DNA of 64,000 nucleotides. It comes from Cristatella mucedo (lineage: Eukaryota > Bryozoa > Phylactolaemata > Cristatellidae). The notes under the pieces are model-generated. The model ran no database searches. It was not told the origin of the DNA and was given only the letters and a program-made list of their open reading frames with translations. A program made the translations under genes and the position numbers. Of the stretch, positions 51,801 through 63,000 are shown piece by piece. Numbering within the stretch: the stretch's first letter is position 1; the number at the start of each line of letters is the position of its first letter. Where the stretch lies: the NCBI GenBank assembly GCA_009760855.2, contig WPIO01000016.1, forward strand, positions 1,966,001 to 2,030,000. The letters are read 5' to 3'.

Positions 51801-54800
51801 CGGCGGAAGTTCGGCGTCGCTCGCTTCTCGCTCCTAATGTGCATCCTTCTCCGACGCCGCGAGAGTCGCTCAGGACGCCCGCCTGCGCGAGGGGCGGACA
51901 CAGCCCAATCGAAGTCGGCGGCTTTCATTTGCATCTCGTCCTGGCGACGCGGTGGAGCCGACTCGGCCGCAGCAGAGAGGAGCAGAGCACTGCGGTAGGA
52001 GAGAGGCAGCCGGAAGTCACATCCAGACTGTTAGAGGTCACATTTCGCTGCACCCCCCCCCCCGTCAGAAGTCCGCGCTCCTCCTTCACCTCCTCAGTCG
52101 ACGTCATACGACGCGACATCGAAGCAGCCTGTGGCTGGCGGCGTTCAATCAGAGCGACGACTCGCGGCCGCCGGGAAGAACCTGAGGAAGGACGCGCCGC
52201 CGTCGCGTGCCAACGGTCAGCGCGATAATTCGCGGCTACCGGGGACGGCCGAGCGCATCGCCATGGCTGGACAGACGCTGACGAGCGCGGCGCCGGTGCG
52301 AGCAGCAGCCCGCGTCCGGAAATTGATTTTTTCCCAATAACCTTTCGCGGGGACGCCGCGCATGCGTCGCCGGCGCCCGCCCGATCGCCATTCTCCTAGC
52401 GACGGCGATTCGGAGCCCGGCGGGCGGTCGGCTGGGCCGTTGCGCCGTTGAGGCAGCCCCTTAATACCTGCCGTTCGCTGATGGCGGAGCGGCCATCTTT
52501 AATCTAGTTTGCTGAACGGCCCGCATTAGCCGCCGTCGATGCTGAAACCTTCTGGCTGTCGACAGAGTGCCGAGCGCCAGACAGAGCACAGAGCGTTCGG
52601 TCGTCGCTAGAGACCTGGAATAATTGCTCTCGCGGGAGCTTCGCCTCGCAAGGAAGCCGCTCGGCGCTCGGTGGCGGCCGCTCTTAGGACGACTAATGGC
52701 CGCCGTCGGGCCACGCCGTCGCGCGATGCGCACGCTCCACTCTCTACCGCTGCCAGGCGCCGGCGCTGCGCGGGCGCGAGACTCGGACGCGAACGAGCGA
52801 GTCGCCGCGAGCGAGTCCTGCGCTCAGCCTCCTGTGGCTCCGCTTCTGCTTCGCTTCCTTTTGGCTACGCGCCGCTTTTGAGAGACACTTTTCGTCGTCG
52901 TCTTAGGGCGCTCGCGAGCGTCGTCTTATCATCAGCGGCTGGAACGGCGCGCGAGCGCCGCCGACGATCGCCGCACGATCCCAGACGGCGGCTGCGGGGG
53001 CTTCCGCCGCGAGCGGCGACGCCGTGCGCGTGTGCAGTGGGCCGCTTATGCCGACGAACGTTCAGCTCGCTGTAGCGCCGGCGGACACGAATGGTGCAGC
53101 GCAGGCGCAGCGCAGGCGTCCAGCAGCCGGCCGGGCCTCTCCCGCGCGGCGGGCTCGGAGCGCGCAGCACACGGCAGAGCAGTTTCGCCTTCTCGCCGCC
53201 GAGAGCGAAGCTTCGAGACTCGGTGGCGCCCGCGCTCCCAGAGCGAGGCGTCAGCACCACGAGCCCACTCAGGTGTACCGCTCGCTCACTCGCTCACTCG
53301 CTCACTCGCCCACTCGCTCACTCGCCCACTCTGCAGTGCAGGGTCAGCTCGGTGCAGCCGCTCCCGCAGGCGTGCGCTGCTTAGGAGCCGGTGCTTACGT
53401 TTATGTTCAGAGCTCCGGAGGGACAGTCCTTCAGGAAGTTTCTGTACCTAGAAGCCGAGCGCAGCTCGTCTGACTTCGCAGAGACGCTCGCGCGACTGAT
53501 ATTTTCGCAGCGACAGCGAAGCGGCGCTGCGACAGTGACATTTGATCTTCACTCGCACTGAACGGAGACTTTGGCTGTTTGGAGCAGGTCGTCAAACAGC
53601 GGCGCTGGGCGCTGACGCAGAAGCCGCGACGAGGCGGACAGCCGCGCAAGGACGCGACGCGCAAGGACGGAAGCTAGGCAGGAACGAATCGGAAGAGGTC
53701 AAGGTCAAGGCGGGGTCGGACGGGCTCCGTTCGACGCAGCGACGAGGCTCGGCTCTAACGTGGCCTCTCTAGCTCCAACATGGCCGCTCGAGCTCAAACG
53801 CGGCAGCCGCCGGCGAGCGGTGGCAACGCTGCTTCGCGGTACTTACCACTGCTTGATTTCTTTTTTCGTGACTACAAAAAGACTGGCCCAGATGTACGCA
53901 ACGGCGCGAGCTCGCAGACGTGCGGTCGCATTCATCAAAAGCTTTAATATATTAAGGGGTTTCTGCGCGCACAGCCCGAGGCGTTTGCCGAGCGAGCGCC
54001 GGAGTCAATCGACGAGCTACAGGGAGACCGTACAGAGAGCCGCTTGAATGCGCAGCTCCGGGCCGCCGCGCCGCCCGATTTCCATGGCGCTACAGCGCCC
54101 GACGGACGCAGCGCACTTTCTAGACTGAAAGAAGAGCCGCGAGGTCAGGGTCGGAGGTCGGTCAAGCGAGCGGCCGTACCGTTTCGAAATAGGCCGACTA
54201 AAGTGCGATCGCGTAGGGGTTCGCGATGCGTGAGCCAGCCATCGCCTCAAACCGCTCGTGGGCGGCAGCGCTCGGAGGCGGCAGCGATGGCTACCGCCAT
54301 CGCTGCCGCCCCCGAGTGCTGCCGTCCTCGGTTTGAGGCGATGGATGGCTCACGCATCGCGAATCCGTGAACTCGCCCACGCGGCCGTCGCTCGCGGGAG
54401 CGAGCGACGGCTGCCGTTCGCGGCCGCGCGCCGGTCGCCCCTCGCCGGCCGTTCCGAGCGACGCCAGCAGCTACGCTGCGAAGCTGCTGGAAAAGTGGGC
54501 ACGCTGCCGCGTCCGCGACCATCCTTGCCGACCGACAGCTCCGCACGACCCGAGCGAGAGCTCCTACACGGTCTGCGGTCACGTGACGCTTTGTCGCGCA
54601 CCGACGCCCTCAGCGAGCCGTAAGTCCGCGCGTCTGAATGTATCGCCAGCTGTACAGCAAGAGCGCATCGTAAGCTGCCCCAGTCAATCAGTCCGCCGCA
54701 ATGATAGTCAGAAAGGGTTGGTAATGGCGACGCGTGTCGTCGGTTCGCGTATGCTCAGCTCTTGCTATACTGACGGCTCGCGTCCAAGCCGACCGCGACA

Positions 54801-55686
54801 AAGTGCGCGCCCCTCCCCACATTGAGTGGCCCGTTCGCGGCCTATTCGCGCCTACGCCGGCTGGACCCGGCTTTCGGCCATGCGACGCCGGCGGTGCGAC
54901 TTCGGCTCGGGCGACGGCTGCAGCGGCGAAAGTGCTACTTCCGCCCGTTTCCCCGTTTCAATGCACTCCGGCCGGCTCTGCACGACGGAGCGTACTGAGA
55001 AGGCGTGGTCAAGGTTGCAAATAGCTATTAGCAAAGAGCAATAATAACAATTGCTAAAAACAATTTGCAAATTGCTATTAGCTTACTTGCTGCGGACGGC
55101 CGACGCTCCGCGGCGCCTTTTCAAGCCACGGCGCGTCGGCAAACGTCACTTCCGAAACGAAACGTCACTTCCGCCGTTTCGTGCGCTCGGCTTTTGCCGG
55201 CTGAGTCGACACTTCGACGCGGGGCGAAATTCGCTCCTTAATGCTCGGCGCGTGTTCGTGAAACGTGTGCGACCCCTGTGCGACGTCGTGCTGTCTCCGT
55301 GAGTGGCGCACAGAGAGCCGAACCGTCGCTTAGAGCCGTTGCTCGGAGACCGAGTCCAATGCAACCACGCCATAGTTATGGTACATTGTGTCAGCCGCTG
55401 CACTACCCTCTGCGGTCGAGAGGCAGTCTTGCGATGTCTTGTTCCACCGCGACGGCTCGCTTCAGCGGACGCTGCTCCGCCCTTGCTACCTCGGCTACGG
55501 TTCCTCAGCCGATTTCCTTATACAATGTCGCCGATGTCGCTATGCGTCGCAAGAGGATAGATCGCGGCATATATAAAGTCCCGCGCGGGATCAAGAAGTC
55601 TCTCCACTAGCGAACGGTTAGACGAAAAGCCGCACTTTCCGTCTGGCGGCATTCGGTGACGCTCCCCGTCTGGGCGGCTAGTCGAT

Positions 55687-55746
<60 letters not shown>

Positions 55747-58021
55747 TAAAGTCAAAGTCTTCGCTACGCGCCGAAATAGCTCCTGCAACGGTTTCTACGC
55801 TCGTTTAGCTTAACGTCGACTCACTACGAGCGGCGACGTGACGCACAAGCGGCATCGCAACGAAGTCGGCGGCGCTGCTCGTCGGCGCAAGCTGCGACAG
55901 ATACCGCAAGCCTCTACCTGCCCGCCCACCTGCCTGCCTGCTTGTCCGGGCAAGTTGACACCTGGCTTTTGGTCCGCCGCACGCTCGTTCAAACCCCGAT
56001 CGCTACGCGCGCACGCGTTCGAGGAGCTCGCGAGGAAAAGCCGACGAGCGCGCGGCGAGGATGATAATAACGTAATTATCACAGGGGAACAGCTGAGGAA
56101 CGTTTGTGGCAAGGATAGTAATAAAGGACGTTAATAGACGATCAGCCTTAGGCTCAATGAGCTCGCACACGACCGACGCTCCGACGAGCGCGCGGCGAAG
56201 GTAATAACCAACGCGCGCTCACGATACAGCCTCCTTTCTCGTCTCCTCCTTTCTCGTCTCCTCCTTTCTCGCCGCTTCTCGAAATAAATTGAAAGCCTTG
56301 GGTTGTCAAGCGTTCAGCTCGAGTCCGAAAGTCTGCAAAGTGCAGCTGCTGCTGCTTCCGGCTGCAGGCACTACCTGGGACGACTGTTCACCATTTAAGT
56401 TTCAGCTGAAGACGCACTAGACTGATAACCTCCTCTCGCGGACTAGATATCAATTCCCCGCCGCCCCACGCGACGCGCGACTGTCGCGGCGCGGCTACGC
56501 CACTGCTCCGAGAGCGGTCGCTCCGACTGAGCAGCGGCGAGCAAAGCCGCCGGCCGCGTGGCGAGCGCTGAGTGACTTTCGGTCGCTCCGCGCCCCCTAG
56601 AGCGACGAGCATCGCTCCACTCCGAGCGCTCTCGCCGCGCTGCAGCCATTTGCGCCCGGCCGCGAGAAGGGATCGCCCGCCCGCCGCAGCGCCAGCGGCA
56701 GCGCTCGCCGCTAGCGGCAGCACGTCGCCGCAGCACCTTCGGTGGCTCACTGCGGATTGATGCGAGGCGGGGCGGTCGCGCGTGCGCGCGCGCGATGCGA
56801 GAAGACATTTAGCCGCACGGAATTGGCGGCCGCCAGAACGGCGGCCCGGGCTCCCGGAGCCGATCGCCGACGCCAACCACGCTCTGCGACGTACCGGACG
56901 CGCCACCGGACGCCGCGCGAACGTCGCCACTTTCAGCCGCCGTGGGCGCTACGTGCAGCTAGCTGTGTTCGCTGCGCAGGCAGCGCAGCGCGAGCGTCGC
57001 GCCCCGTTTCCACGCCGACCCGCTGAGTGGAACTTGGGCCGCTGCAGCTGCCGAAAGCCTCGCCGATCCGGGTGCGCGCGGGCGAAGCGCTGGTGCGAGG
57101 GACCTTCGCGCAGGCGCAAGCGGCGGTGCGGCAGTGCGGCGGCGGCGGCTGCACCGTCCTCGCCGGCGGAGGCGTCCGCTTGAGCTAGCGTTCAGGGGAG
57201 GGCGTGCGAGTGCGTCTTTCTGGGCATCGCGAGGCAGCGCCCGAGGCGTCAGGCTATTTCCGCTTCGTCAATGCCAGCGCGGCGACGTCAAGCTCAGCGC
57301 GGCATCACGCATCAGCTTTGCCCGCTTTTGTTCGCAGCCACCGATGCGGCACGGCCAGAGAAAGCGCGCCCGCGCGGCAACGCAACGGGGCTACTCGGCG
57401 CGCGCGGCTGCACGCGCGCGCGCCGAGCAGCCGGCCACTAGGGCGTGCACACATCCACCGCGATGCTGCGCAGAGCCTGGGACTGGTCTGAGCAGAAGCG
57501 GCGCGCGGGGCGCTGCAACCGGCGCGCCGCCCATGCGGTTGCAACGCGGTGACGGTGGCGGCTGCTCGCCGCTCGCAGTTCAGCCTCGCACGCCCTCTGT
57601 CGGTTCGCCGAGCTCGCGTAAGATGCCGAGCTCTGCGGCGCCGGCGCCGCCGCCGCCGCCACCACATCGACTCTGGCGCCGCGGCGGTGCGCCGGGCTTT
57701 GGCTAAGGGCTTATAAGAGTTTTAGGCGACGGCCACCGGTCGTCTGGCATTTCCCTGCGAAGCCGCCATTTTGGCTATCGACTCCCACAGCCGCCGTCTG
57801 CCACCGCCGCTGGGACTCTTTTATCTGTAGTAGCCTCCGGCTCGCCGCGGCGACTGCGCGCCGCCAGCCTCGAACGGACTCGCCGCGGCGACCGCAGCAC
57901 AGACCAATGCTAGCGAAGGACACCGTCGGCGGCGGCGCACGCCCGTAGACGAGAAAGCGGTCGGCGCGGCGGCGGACGCGCGACGTTGCGTCGGAGCCGA
58001 CGTTGCTGCTCGCAAATCACG

Positions 58022-58054
<33 letters not shown>

Positions 58055-58241
58055 CTTTCCCTCTCATGCGACTCCGTGCGAGCGGCTTCGGCGGCGGCTG
58101 CGGCGAGCTTGCGAGGAACGGGGCGGCTGCCGATGCGGGGCCGCGCCACGCTGCAGAAGACTCACAGTACGTGCTCTCAGCGAGCGCGTTCAAATCGGCC
58201 TCCGTGAGGTCTTTGCCGCCCGACGACGACCCAACGCCCAT
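45835..58241 (-). CDS. Neuronal calcium sensor family EF-hand protein (NCS-1/hippocalcin type)
   Basis: This is a myristoylated EF-hand calcium switch. Seven minus-strand exons, 58241-58166, 53871-53847 (25 nt), 53447-53399, 50663-50574, 50263-50185, 48584-48406 and 46008-45835 (stop TGA), close in phase to give 223 aa. Residues 2-7 (GVGSSS) fit the N-myristoylation pattern. FTKKEIKQW comes from the microexon. [11 protein letters not shown] is the family's degenerate first EF-hand with Cys-Pro. Loops [12 protein letters not shown] (77-88), [12 protein letters not shown] (113-124) and [12 protein letters not shown] (165-176) keep all calcium ligands. [18 protein letters not shown] is typical family sequence. 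The tail after ALALE is about 30 residues longer than usual and Asp-rich. NCS-1, hippocalcin and visinin-like subgroups cannot be separated by eye, so no symbol is given. The family call is very secure. Confidence 0.95.
46450..47475 (+). mobile_element. LINE1 fragments in NCS intron 6
   Basis: A forward decayed segment (46450-47110) retains RT-end and post-RT pieces (NFLTLNDDK-like, and [13 protein letters not shown] at 46850-47095). A reverse piece follows (about 47210-47405), then a forward 3' end (47410-47475) with an ATT tail. The mixed directions show at least two insertions or an inversion. Confidence 0.7.
47645..47760. repeat. SINE2/LINE1 tail scrap and AGCTGGTC palindromic repeat
   Basis: 47640-47690 is a short reverse 3'-tail scrap ('ggcgccctaagagaacttga'). 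47699-47756 then repeats 'gcatatcagctggtcagctg' with internal inverted symmetry, so it can fold back on itself. Confidence 0.6.
48850..48955 (+). mobile_element. SINE2 fragment in NCS intron 5
   Basis: Forward head end 'gaccaaggtcgtgagttcaa' and B-box-like 'gagttcaagcccc' lead to the tail 'gtaagcgccttgatcgagtt' and 'cattctcttagggctcaata'. The upstream half of the head is missing. Confidence 0.65.
49367..49425. repeat. 24-bp inverted repeat, short loop
   Basis: 'actttcgacgcagtgggact' and onward (left arm) pairs with 'agcgagtcccactgcgtcaa' and onward (right arm) with one mismatch around a loop of about 10 nt. It lies in NCS intron 5. Confidence 0.8.
49893..49930. repeat. C-rich homopolymer tract
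   Basis: A run of about 18 C is followed by (GCCCCC)n. It lies in NCS intron 5. Similar shorter runs occur at 22831 and 48667. These are likely assembly weak points. Confidence 0.8.
50665..53398. other. NCS intron 3, GC-rich, no further gene recognised
   Basis: It includes a (GGC)n tract near 50785-50815 and short direct repeats of 'gactttctaaa' type (51487-51535). Many long Arg-rich frames exist on both strands but follow from the GC content. Confidence 0.4.
53281..53331. repeat. 8-bp tandem repeat (CTCACTCG)n
   Basis: About six units with C variants lie in NCS intron 3, close to the donor at 53398. Confidence 0.85.
54220..54363. repeat. Near-perfect long hairpin, arms about 70 nt, 6-nt loop
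   Basis: The left arm 54220-54290 pairs with 54297-54363, with a few mismatches and one small indel block ('ctcgtggg' against 'aggac'). The loop is ctaccg. It lies in NCS intron 1, 350 nt upstream of the microexon in transcription order. A second small hairpin (54384-54411, 'gccgtcgctcgc') follows. Confidence 0.85.
55689..55743. repeat. (CT)27 microsatellite in NCS intron 1
   Basis: An uninterrupted dinucleotide run of 55 bp. Intron 1 (53872-58165) otherwise holds GC-rich sequence with no recognised exon. A shorter CT tract lies at 58019-58048. Confidence 0.95.
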
Positions 58242-58313
58242 TCTCCGTTGGCGCGAGCTGCGTTTGCTCGGCGGCGGCAGTGCCTAGACAGCGCACCGGC
58301 GGCTGGAGGAGGA

Positions 58314-58348
<35 letters not shown>

Positions 58349-61105
58349 AGGACGGGGTCGAGGAGGCGGAGCGCGACTCGAGGGGCGCCTTCACTGCCGC
58401 TCGGCTGCCAGAGGCCTCTTAATATCGGCCGTCGGTTCCCGGTCGTCGGTCAGCGGCCGGGAGGGCGTGTCGCGGCCGCGCTCGGCCTAGGCGAGCGCCC
58501 TCTGTCAGCGGTGGCTGGCGCGACCGCGCGGGCGGCGGCGACGCGCGCGCGGCGGGCGGAGACGGCGCGCTTTCGCTGGAGAGGCACTAGGCCAGAGGCG
58601 CGCGCCCCCCACGAGAGCGCTCCGGTCGAGCGGCGGCGGTGACGGCGTCGACGACCTTGACCGATCCGGCGGCCGGCGGATCGCCGATCCCCTGGCGGCG
58701 AACGAAACATCGATTTTCCTTGGGAAATCAAGCGGCCCGCGAATAATTATTTTCCAATCACGTTACCATTGCTCTCTGCGGCATGCAATTAAAAATCCGG
58801 TATTTTTAGCGGCGACGCCACGCCAGCGGCGGTGGCGGCGGATGCGCTGGCCAGCCTTGTCTCGACCTCGCAGGTGACCGCTGCTAGCGGCGCGCAGCCG
58901 GAAGTGGCGTCAGAGGCCTTGCAGGTCCGGCGCGCCACTGGCACTTCCGGGTCGGTGGTTGACCGGATCTAACCGTGATCGAGCGTTCACCGACGCTCGC
59001 CGCCGCGTCGAATAAAACGGCGGCCTCTCCTCGCTGTCGACTTCCGAGTAAACTCTAGCGTGAACTACGTAGGTATTTAGCTAAATAGATATCGAATGTC
59101 GGCGAGAAGCACTGCTACAGCGAATCGCGGCGGCACATTTATCGCTCGATCGTGCTCTCGAGTTTTAGCGTTTCTTTTTGAAATTCGGCAAAACTTGCTG
59201 GGCCGGCGGCTAGCGCCGGGGCATCGAATGTTCGGCTGGCAGTCCAGAGAATGTTTCAGAGGAAGCTTTTTGAAGGCGCCTCCAAGTTACGTTACGTAGG
59301 GGTAAATCGAATGAATGCCTAGATGCGAGTTGCGACTGGCGGTGCGATCTCGAAGGCCAGAGCGCAGCGAAACGCAGCCGCACTCGTCGCTGGACAAAAA
59401 GGGTTCGAAGGGCAAGGCGCACGCGATCTAAACGCCGCCGGCCGCCATTGTAAAAGGCTCCGGGCGGAGGCGGCGGCGCGGTTGCTTGTTACTAGGAAAA
59501 GCAGCCGCGGCTGAGCGCACCGCCCGCCACGCACCGACTCGGGCGCTGCAGCGGAACGTAAGAGCGTAAGGTCGCCGCCGAGCCGCCGCTCTCGCGTCGG
59601 CCCGGCGTCGACGGGTGGCGAACTCTAGAGCCTCCCTGCTGCCGACGACTTTTAGGACTCGCCGGACGGACGGAGGCTCGATAGAGCGACTCGTATCTGT
59701 AACCGATTTTATCTCGGCATGGGCTTCGGTGTGGGCCAGGAGGGCTTAGTGGGCAGCCGGCGCTAATGCTACTGCGGCTAGGTGCTACAGCCGCCAGTGC
59801 TCCGCCGCCGCCGCCGCCGCCGCCGCCCAGGAATCGATCTCAAATTTTTCACGCTGCTGCGCAAGGCACAGGGCAAGCGGATCTGGCAGCGCCGCCGCCG
59901 CACGGGGGCGCGTCAAGCAGCGCTGCTGCAGCCGGGGCCGCGCCTGGCGAGCGGCCTCGCGGGCGGGCGAGCGCGCGCGCTGCATCTGCGTCGGCATCTG
60001 TAACCATCGACTAAGTGTCACGTCCGCGCTCATCACGTCCGCCCGTTGCACTCTTGAAGCGTTGCTTTGATGACAGCCGCCGCCGCCGCCGCCGCCGCGG
60101 CTCCTATATCGCACTAGCGGCGGCTCCGGGGAATTCATTCACCCAGCGACCTCACACTCGCCCATGTCCTCCTCATCTTCCTCCTTCTCCTCCCGCGTAT
60201 GAAGCAACGAACTCTTTTCTTGCTCGGCATTTATCTCGTTTCTCTCTTGACGTTTCTCGACATTTTTTGTTTCCGGATGCGTCGTTCCACCCCCCCCCTT
60301 GTGTCTTTATCTTTCTCTCACGCAGCTTCGCCTCTTCGTGTAGCTGCGAAAATGCCTCCTCCTCCCCCTTTCCCGTCGTCCCCCTTTCCCGTCGTCCCCC
60401 TTTCCCGTCGTCCCCCTTTCCTCCTCGTCCTACGGTCACTGCATTGCCAGCCGCACGGCCCTTTACAGACAAGACGAATCCACCGACGCTGCTAATCGGC
60501 CGGATTTCGGCAGTCGCTGGAGATCACAAGCTACGATCTACGAGTTATTATTCCCATTAGAAGTGCCGTCCGTCGTAATCTCCGGCTTAGATCTTGCGAA
60601 AGGGCAACCAGAGCGATCGCGAGTCGGTCTCTCGCCGCTAGGGGTCGCAGAGATTGCAGGCTGGCTCGCCGCCGCCGCTGCCGCCGTCGCGGGGGAGGCG
60701 GGGCGGCGCAGCTGCTTCGGGTTGCGCCGCCTGCCTGGTGCGCACACGATCGACGTGCCGGAACGGCGGGCGGCAGCTGCCGAGCGGCGGCGGCACGCTT
60801 CGCGTACGAGGGAAAGGTGAAGCGCGAATGAGAAGGATCGTTCTAGAAGCGCTCCTAGAACGATCTAGAAGCGCTTCTAGAAGCGCTTCCGAGAGCAAGC
60901 GGCGGCAGGCGCGTCCAGCAGCAGACGGCCCGCAGTGCCCGGACGTCGGACAAGCAGACCGTCGCTCACTACGCGAGGCGTCCGCCGAGGCGCTCGGCCG
61001 AGCCGGACTACGGCGACTCCCGGAGCGGCGCTGCAGCTTGCTTGACGGCGGCAAGCTGCAGCCGGTCGAGACGTTGGCCCGACCTTTGACCCCCTACGCC
61101 AGTCA
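58242..61105. other. GC-rich region upstream of the NCS gene
   Basis: The segment nearest 58241 is the probable promoter and 5' UTR of the NCS gene. Triplet tracts occur at about 58306-58350 (GGC), 59797-59827 (CCG) and 60068-60098 (CCG), and a 15-bp pyrimidine repeat at 60364-60420. A small foldback with 'gatcgttctag' arms lies at 60836-60875. No other gene could be supported. Confidence 0.4.
60364..60420. repeat. 15-bp pyrimidine-rich tandem repeat
   Basis: The unit 'cccctttcccgtcgt' repeats about four times almost exactly. It may form a triplex-prone tract. Confidence 0.85.
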
Positions 61106-61109
61106 TTTG

Positions 61110-61815
61110 ACGCCGATGCAATTCGACTTCTGCAACTCACTGCTCGCTGGCCTACCGGCATGTGCGATCGGGCGATTGCGGCTGGTGCAAAACTCCGCAG
61201 CTAGGCTTGTCTGTCGTGAGCGTCGCAGTTGCCACATTACTCCACTTCTCGCCGACCTGCACTGGCTACCAGTCAAGCAACGGATTGACTTCAAGGTTTT
61301 GTCGCTCACTTTTAGGTCCCTTCATTCTATGGCTACAGCCTATCTCTCCGACATACTCCCCCATCAGGCCAAGCATCGTACCTCCCGCTTTTCGGAATCC
61401 AACAGTCTACAATTACCTCGTACAAACCTTAAATCCTTTGGAGACCGTGCATTTAGTTCGTATGCTCCAAAAGCCTGGAACTCCCTCCCGACCTGCGTCA
61501 GAACATCCCCTGACCTGACCACAATTAAAAGGAACTAAAAAACACACCTATTTAGAACAGCATTTAGTGGGTCCCTGTGATTCGTCCTTCACGTGCTTAT
61601 GTGTGCTGACACTGTGCATGCTGCCACTAACCACATTTGCATGCTGACCCTGTGCATGTCACCCCTAACCATGTCATTCATTTTGTTTGTTTTTCAAGCA
61701 TGATATTACTCACCATTCAATTGCTTTTCCCTTTGCAGCAAATGCAAAGTGCCTAGAGAGAGATTAAGTTATCTGAGGGTGCCTTATCAAGAGCATTATT
61801 ATTATTATTATTAAC
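61110..61815 (+). mobile_element. LINE1 copy, 5'-truncated, young
   Basis: It opens in the post-RT region ('gacttctgcaactcactgct') and encodes CNSLLAGLPACAIGRLRLVQ, CHITPLLADLHWLPVKQRID and FGDRAFSSYAPKAWNSLPTC before a stop at 61538. It ends with (ATT)n at about 61785-61815. It is nearly identical to the copies at 30200-34930, so insertion was recent. Confidence 0.88.
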
Positions 61816-61864
61816 ATAACCTTTTCTTGCATCGGATTCGGCCAGTGTCTTCAGATAAAATACG

Positions 61865-61985
61865 TTGACTGGAATCTGCATAGCACCCCAAGGGAAGCTG
61901 TTCTCTGGAAGGTGTCCTGCAGATGCAGGGCTCGAGCTCACAACCTTGGTCGTCAATGGCGACCAATTTACCCCGGAGTCAAGGC
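61865..61985 (-). mobile_element. SINE2 copy, diverged
   Basis: Reverse landmarks are 'ggtcgccattgacgacca', 'aggttgtgagctcgagccct' and 'cttggggtgctatgcag'. It is degraded in the tail part. Confidence 0.55.
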
Positions 61986-62105
61986 AGTGCGGCATCTTAC
62001 CTATCGGTCATAACCTAGGGGGTCAGGTGCCCATGGTACTTGCCGATCCAGATCTTCGTGGCTTCGGGTACTGCGGCGTATGGGAAGCACGTAGATCGAG
62101 ATTAA

Positions 62106-62134
62106 GTTCACTAACGGTGCTATTATATATGTAA

Positions 62135-62192
<58 letters not shown>

Positions 62193-62221
62193 TTACATAT
62201 ATAATAGCACCGTTAGTGAAC
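62106..62221. repeat. Perfect 116-bp palindrome
   Basis: The 31-nt arms 62106-62136 and 62191-62221 are exact reverse complements and flank (AT)27, itself self-complementary. The arms contain the SINE2/LINE1 tail sequence ('gttcactaacggtgctatta'). Confidence 0.95.
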
Positions 62222-62403
62222 TATATATATATATTTACACACACACTTTAAGCCAGCGAATTTCCCGTTCGCACCTCACTCCACCGGCGGCCTTAGCTCG
62301 GTCGTTTCGAGACGAACGCCTCCACCCTACGCGGCTCGAAAGCCGGTCGCGTGCTGCGTCCGTCGCACATCATCACGCCTCGACCGAGCCTTCGACAGCT
62401 TGG

Positions 62404-63000
62404 ATGGCCTTGATGACCTTCGCCCGACGAGAGGCGTCCGAGGCACCGGAGCCTTCGGCCCTGGCAGCAGTCGGGTCGGCCGGATCTCGCGAGATCTCAC
62501 TGCGGTCGGACGCGCGAAAGCGCCTCAAGCGACTCTCTTGCCGCCTCTCGCTGGCCGGCCCTGAAGTGCTGCCCACCGACCCTGATGGCATCGAGCACTC
62601 GTTCGCACTGCTGGTGGCGATTGTGAAGCCGCTGGTGCAAGCCAGGCTCGAGAAAGGCCGGGCTTGGGCGGCCCAGCCTTCACAGGGCAGTGTCAGCCGC
62701 TGCCTGACCGCGGACAGATTCGTCACCCGCAGTCACTTCCAGACCAAGGGTCTTGGCCTGTCGTTCTGGGCCTGGCGGTTCGCTCGTATACCGAGCGTGC
62801 GGCTGTCCGTGCTGCCAGTGGCTGCTGCCATGACCCGGGACGGTTACCAGCTGTTGCCTATGCCGCACGGAGTCGCGGACCACTTGCCATGCGCACCGAG
62901 CCACTGTCGGCCGATGCTGTATGCGATCGTGGCCACACACAAGCTGGTTCTGGGCCGCCTAATCGGAGCTCTTCCGGCCACCACGCTCACCTGCATGTAG
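62404..63000 (+). other. Unassigned open frame, 198 codons
   Basis: The frame has no recognised domain. Overlapping frames of 117 and 86 codons exist on the other strand, as expected in GC-rich DNA. The hydrophobic C-terminal half (LYAIVATHKLVLGRLIGALP) is the most protein-like part. It could be an exon of an unknown gene, a decayed retroelement, or chance. Confidence 0.15.

Noticed and set aside
53399-53471. Extending NCS exon 3 upstream to the acceptor GTCAG at about 53467 instead of using a microexon
   Set aside because: It would give YELRSASR, one residue short and lacking the conserved F...KE(V/I)xxW pattern. The 25-nt exon fits exactly with better splice sites.
52000-60600. Many 80-190-codon frames in the GC-rich right part
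   Set aside because: Stop codons are rare at this GC content, so such frames are expected by chance. Apart from the short NCS exons, none carried recognisable motifs.
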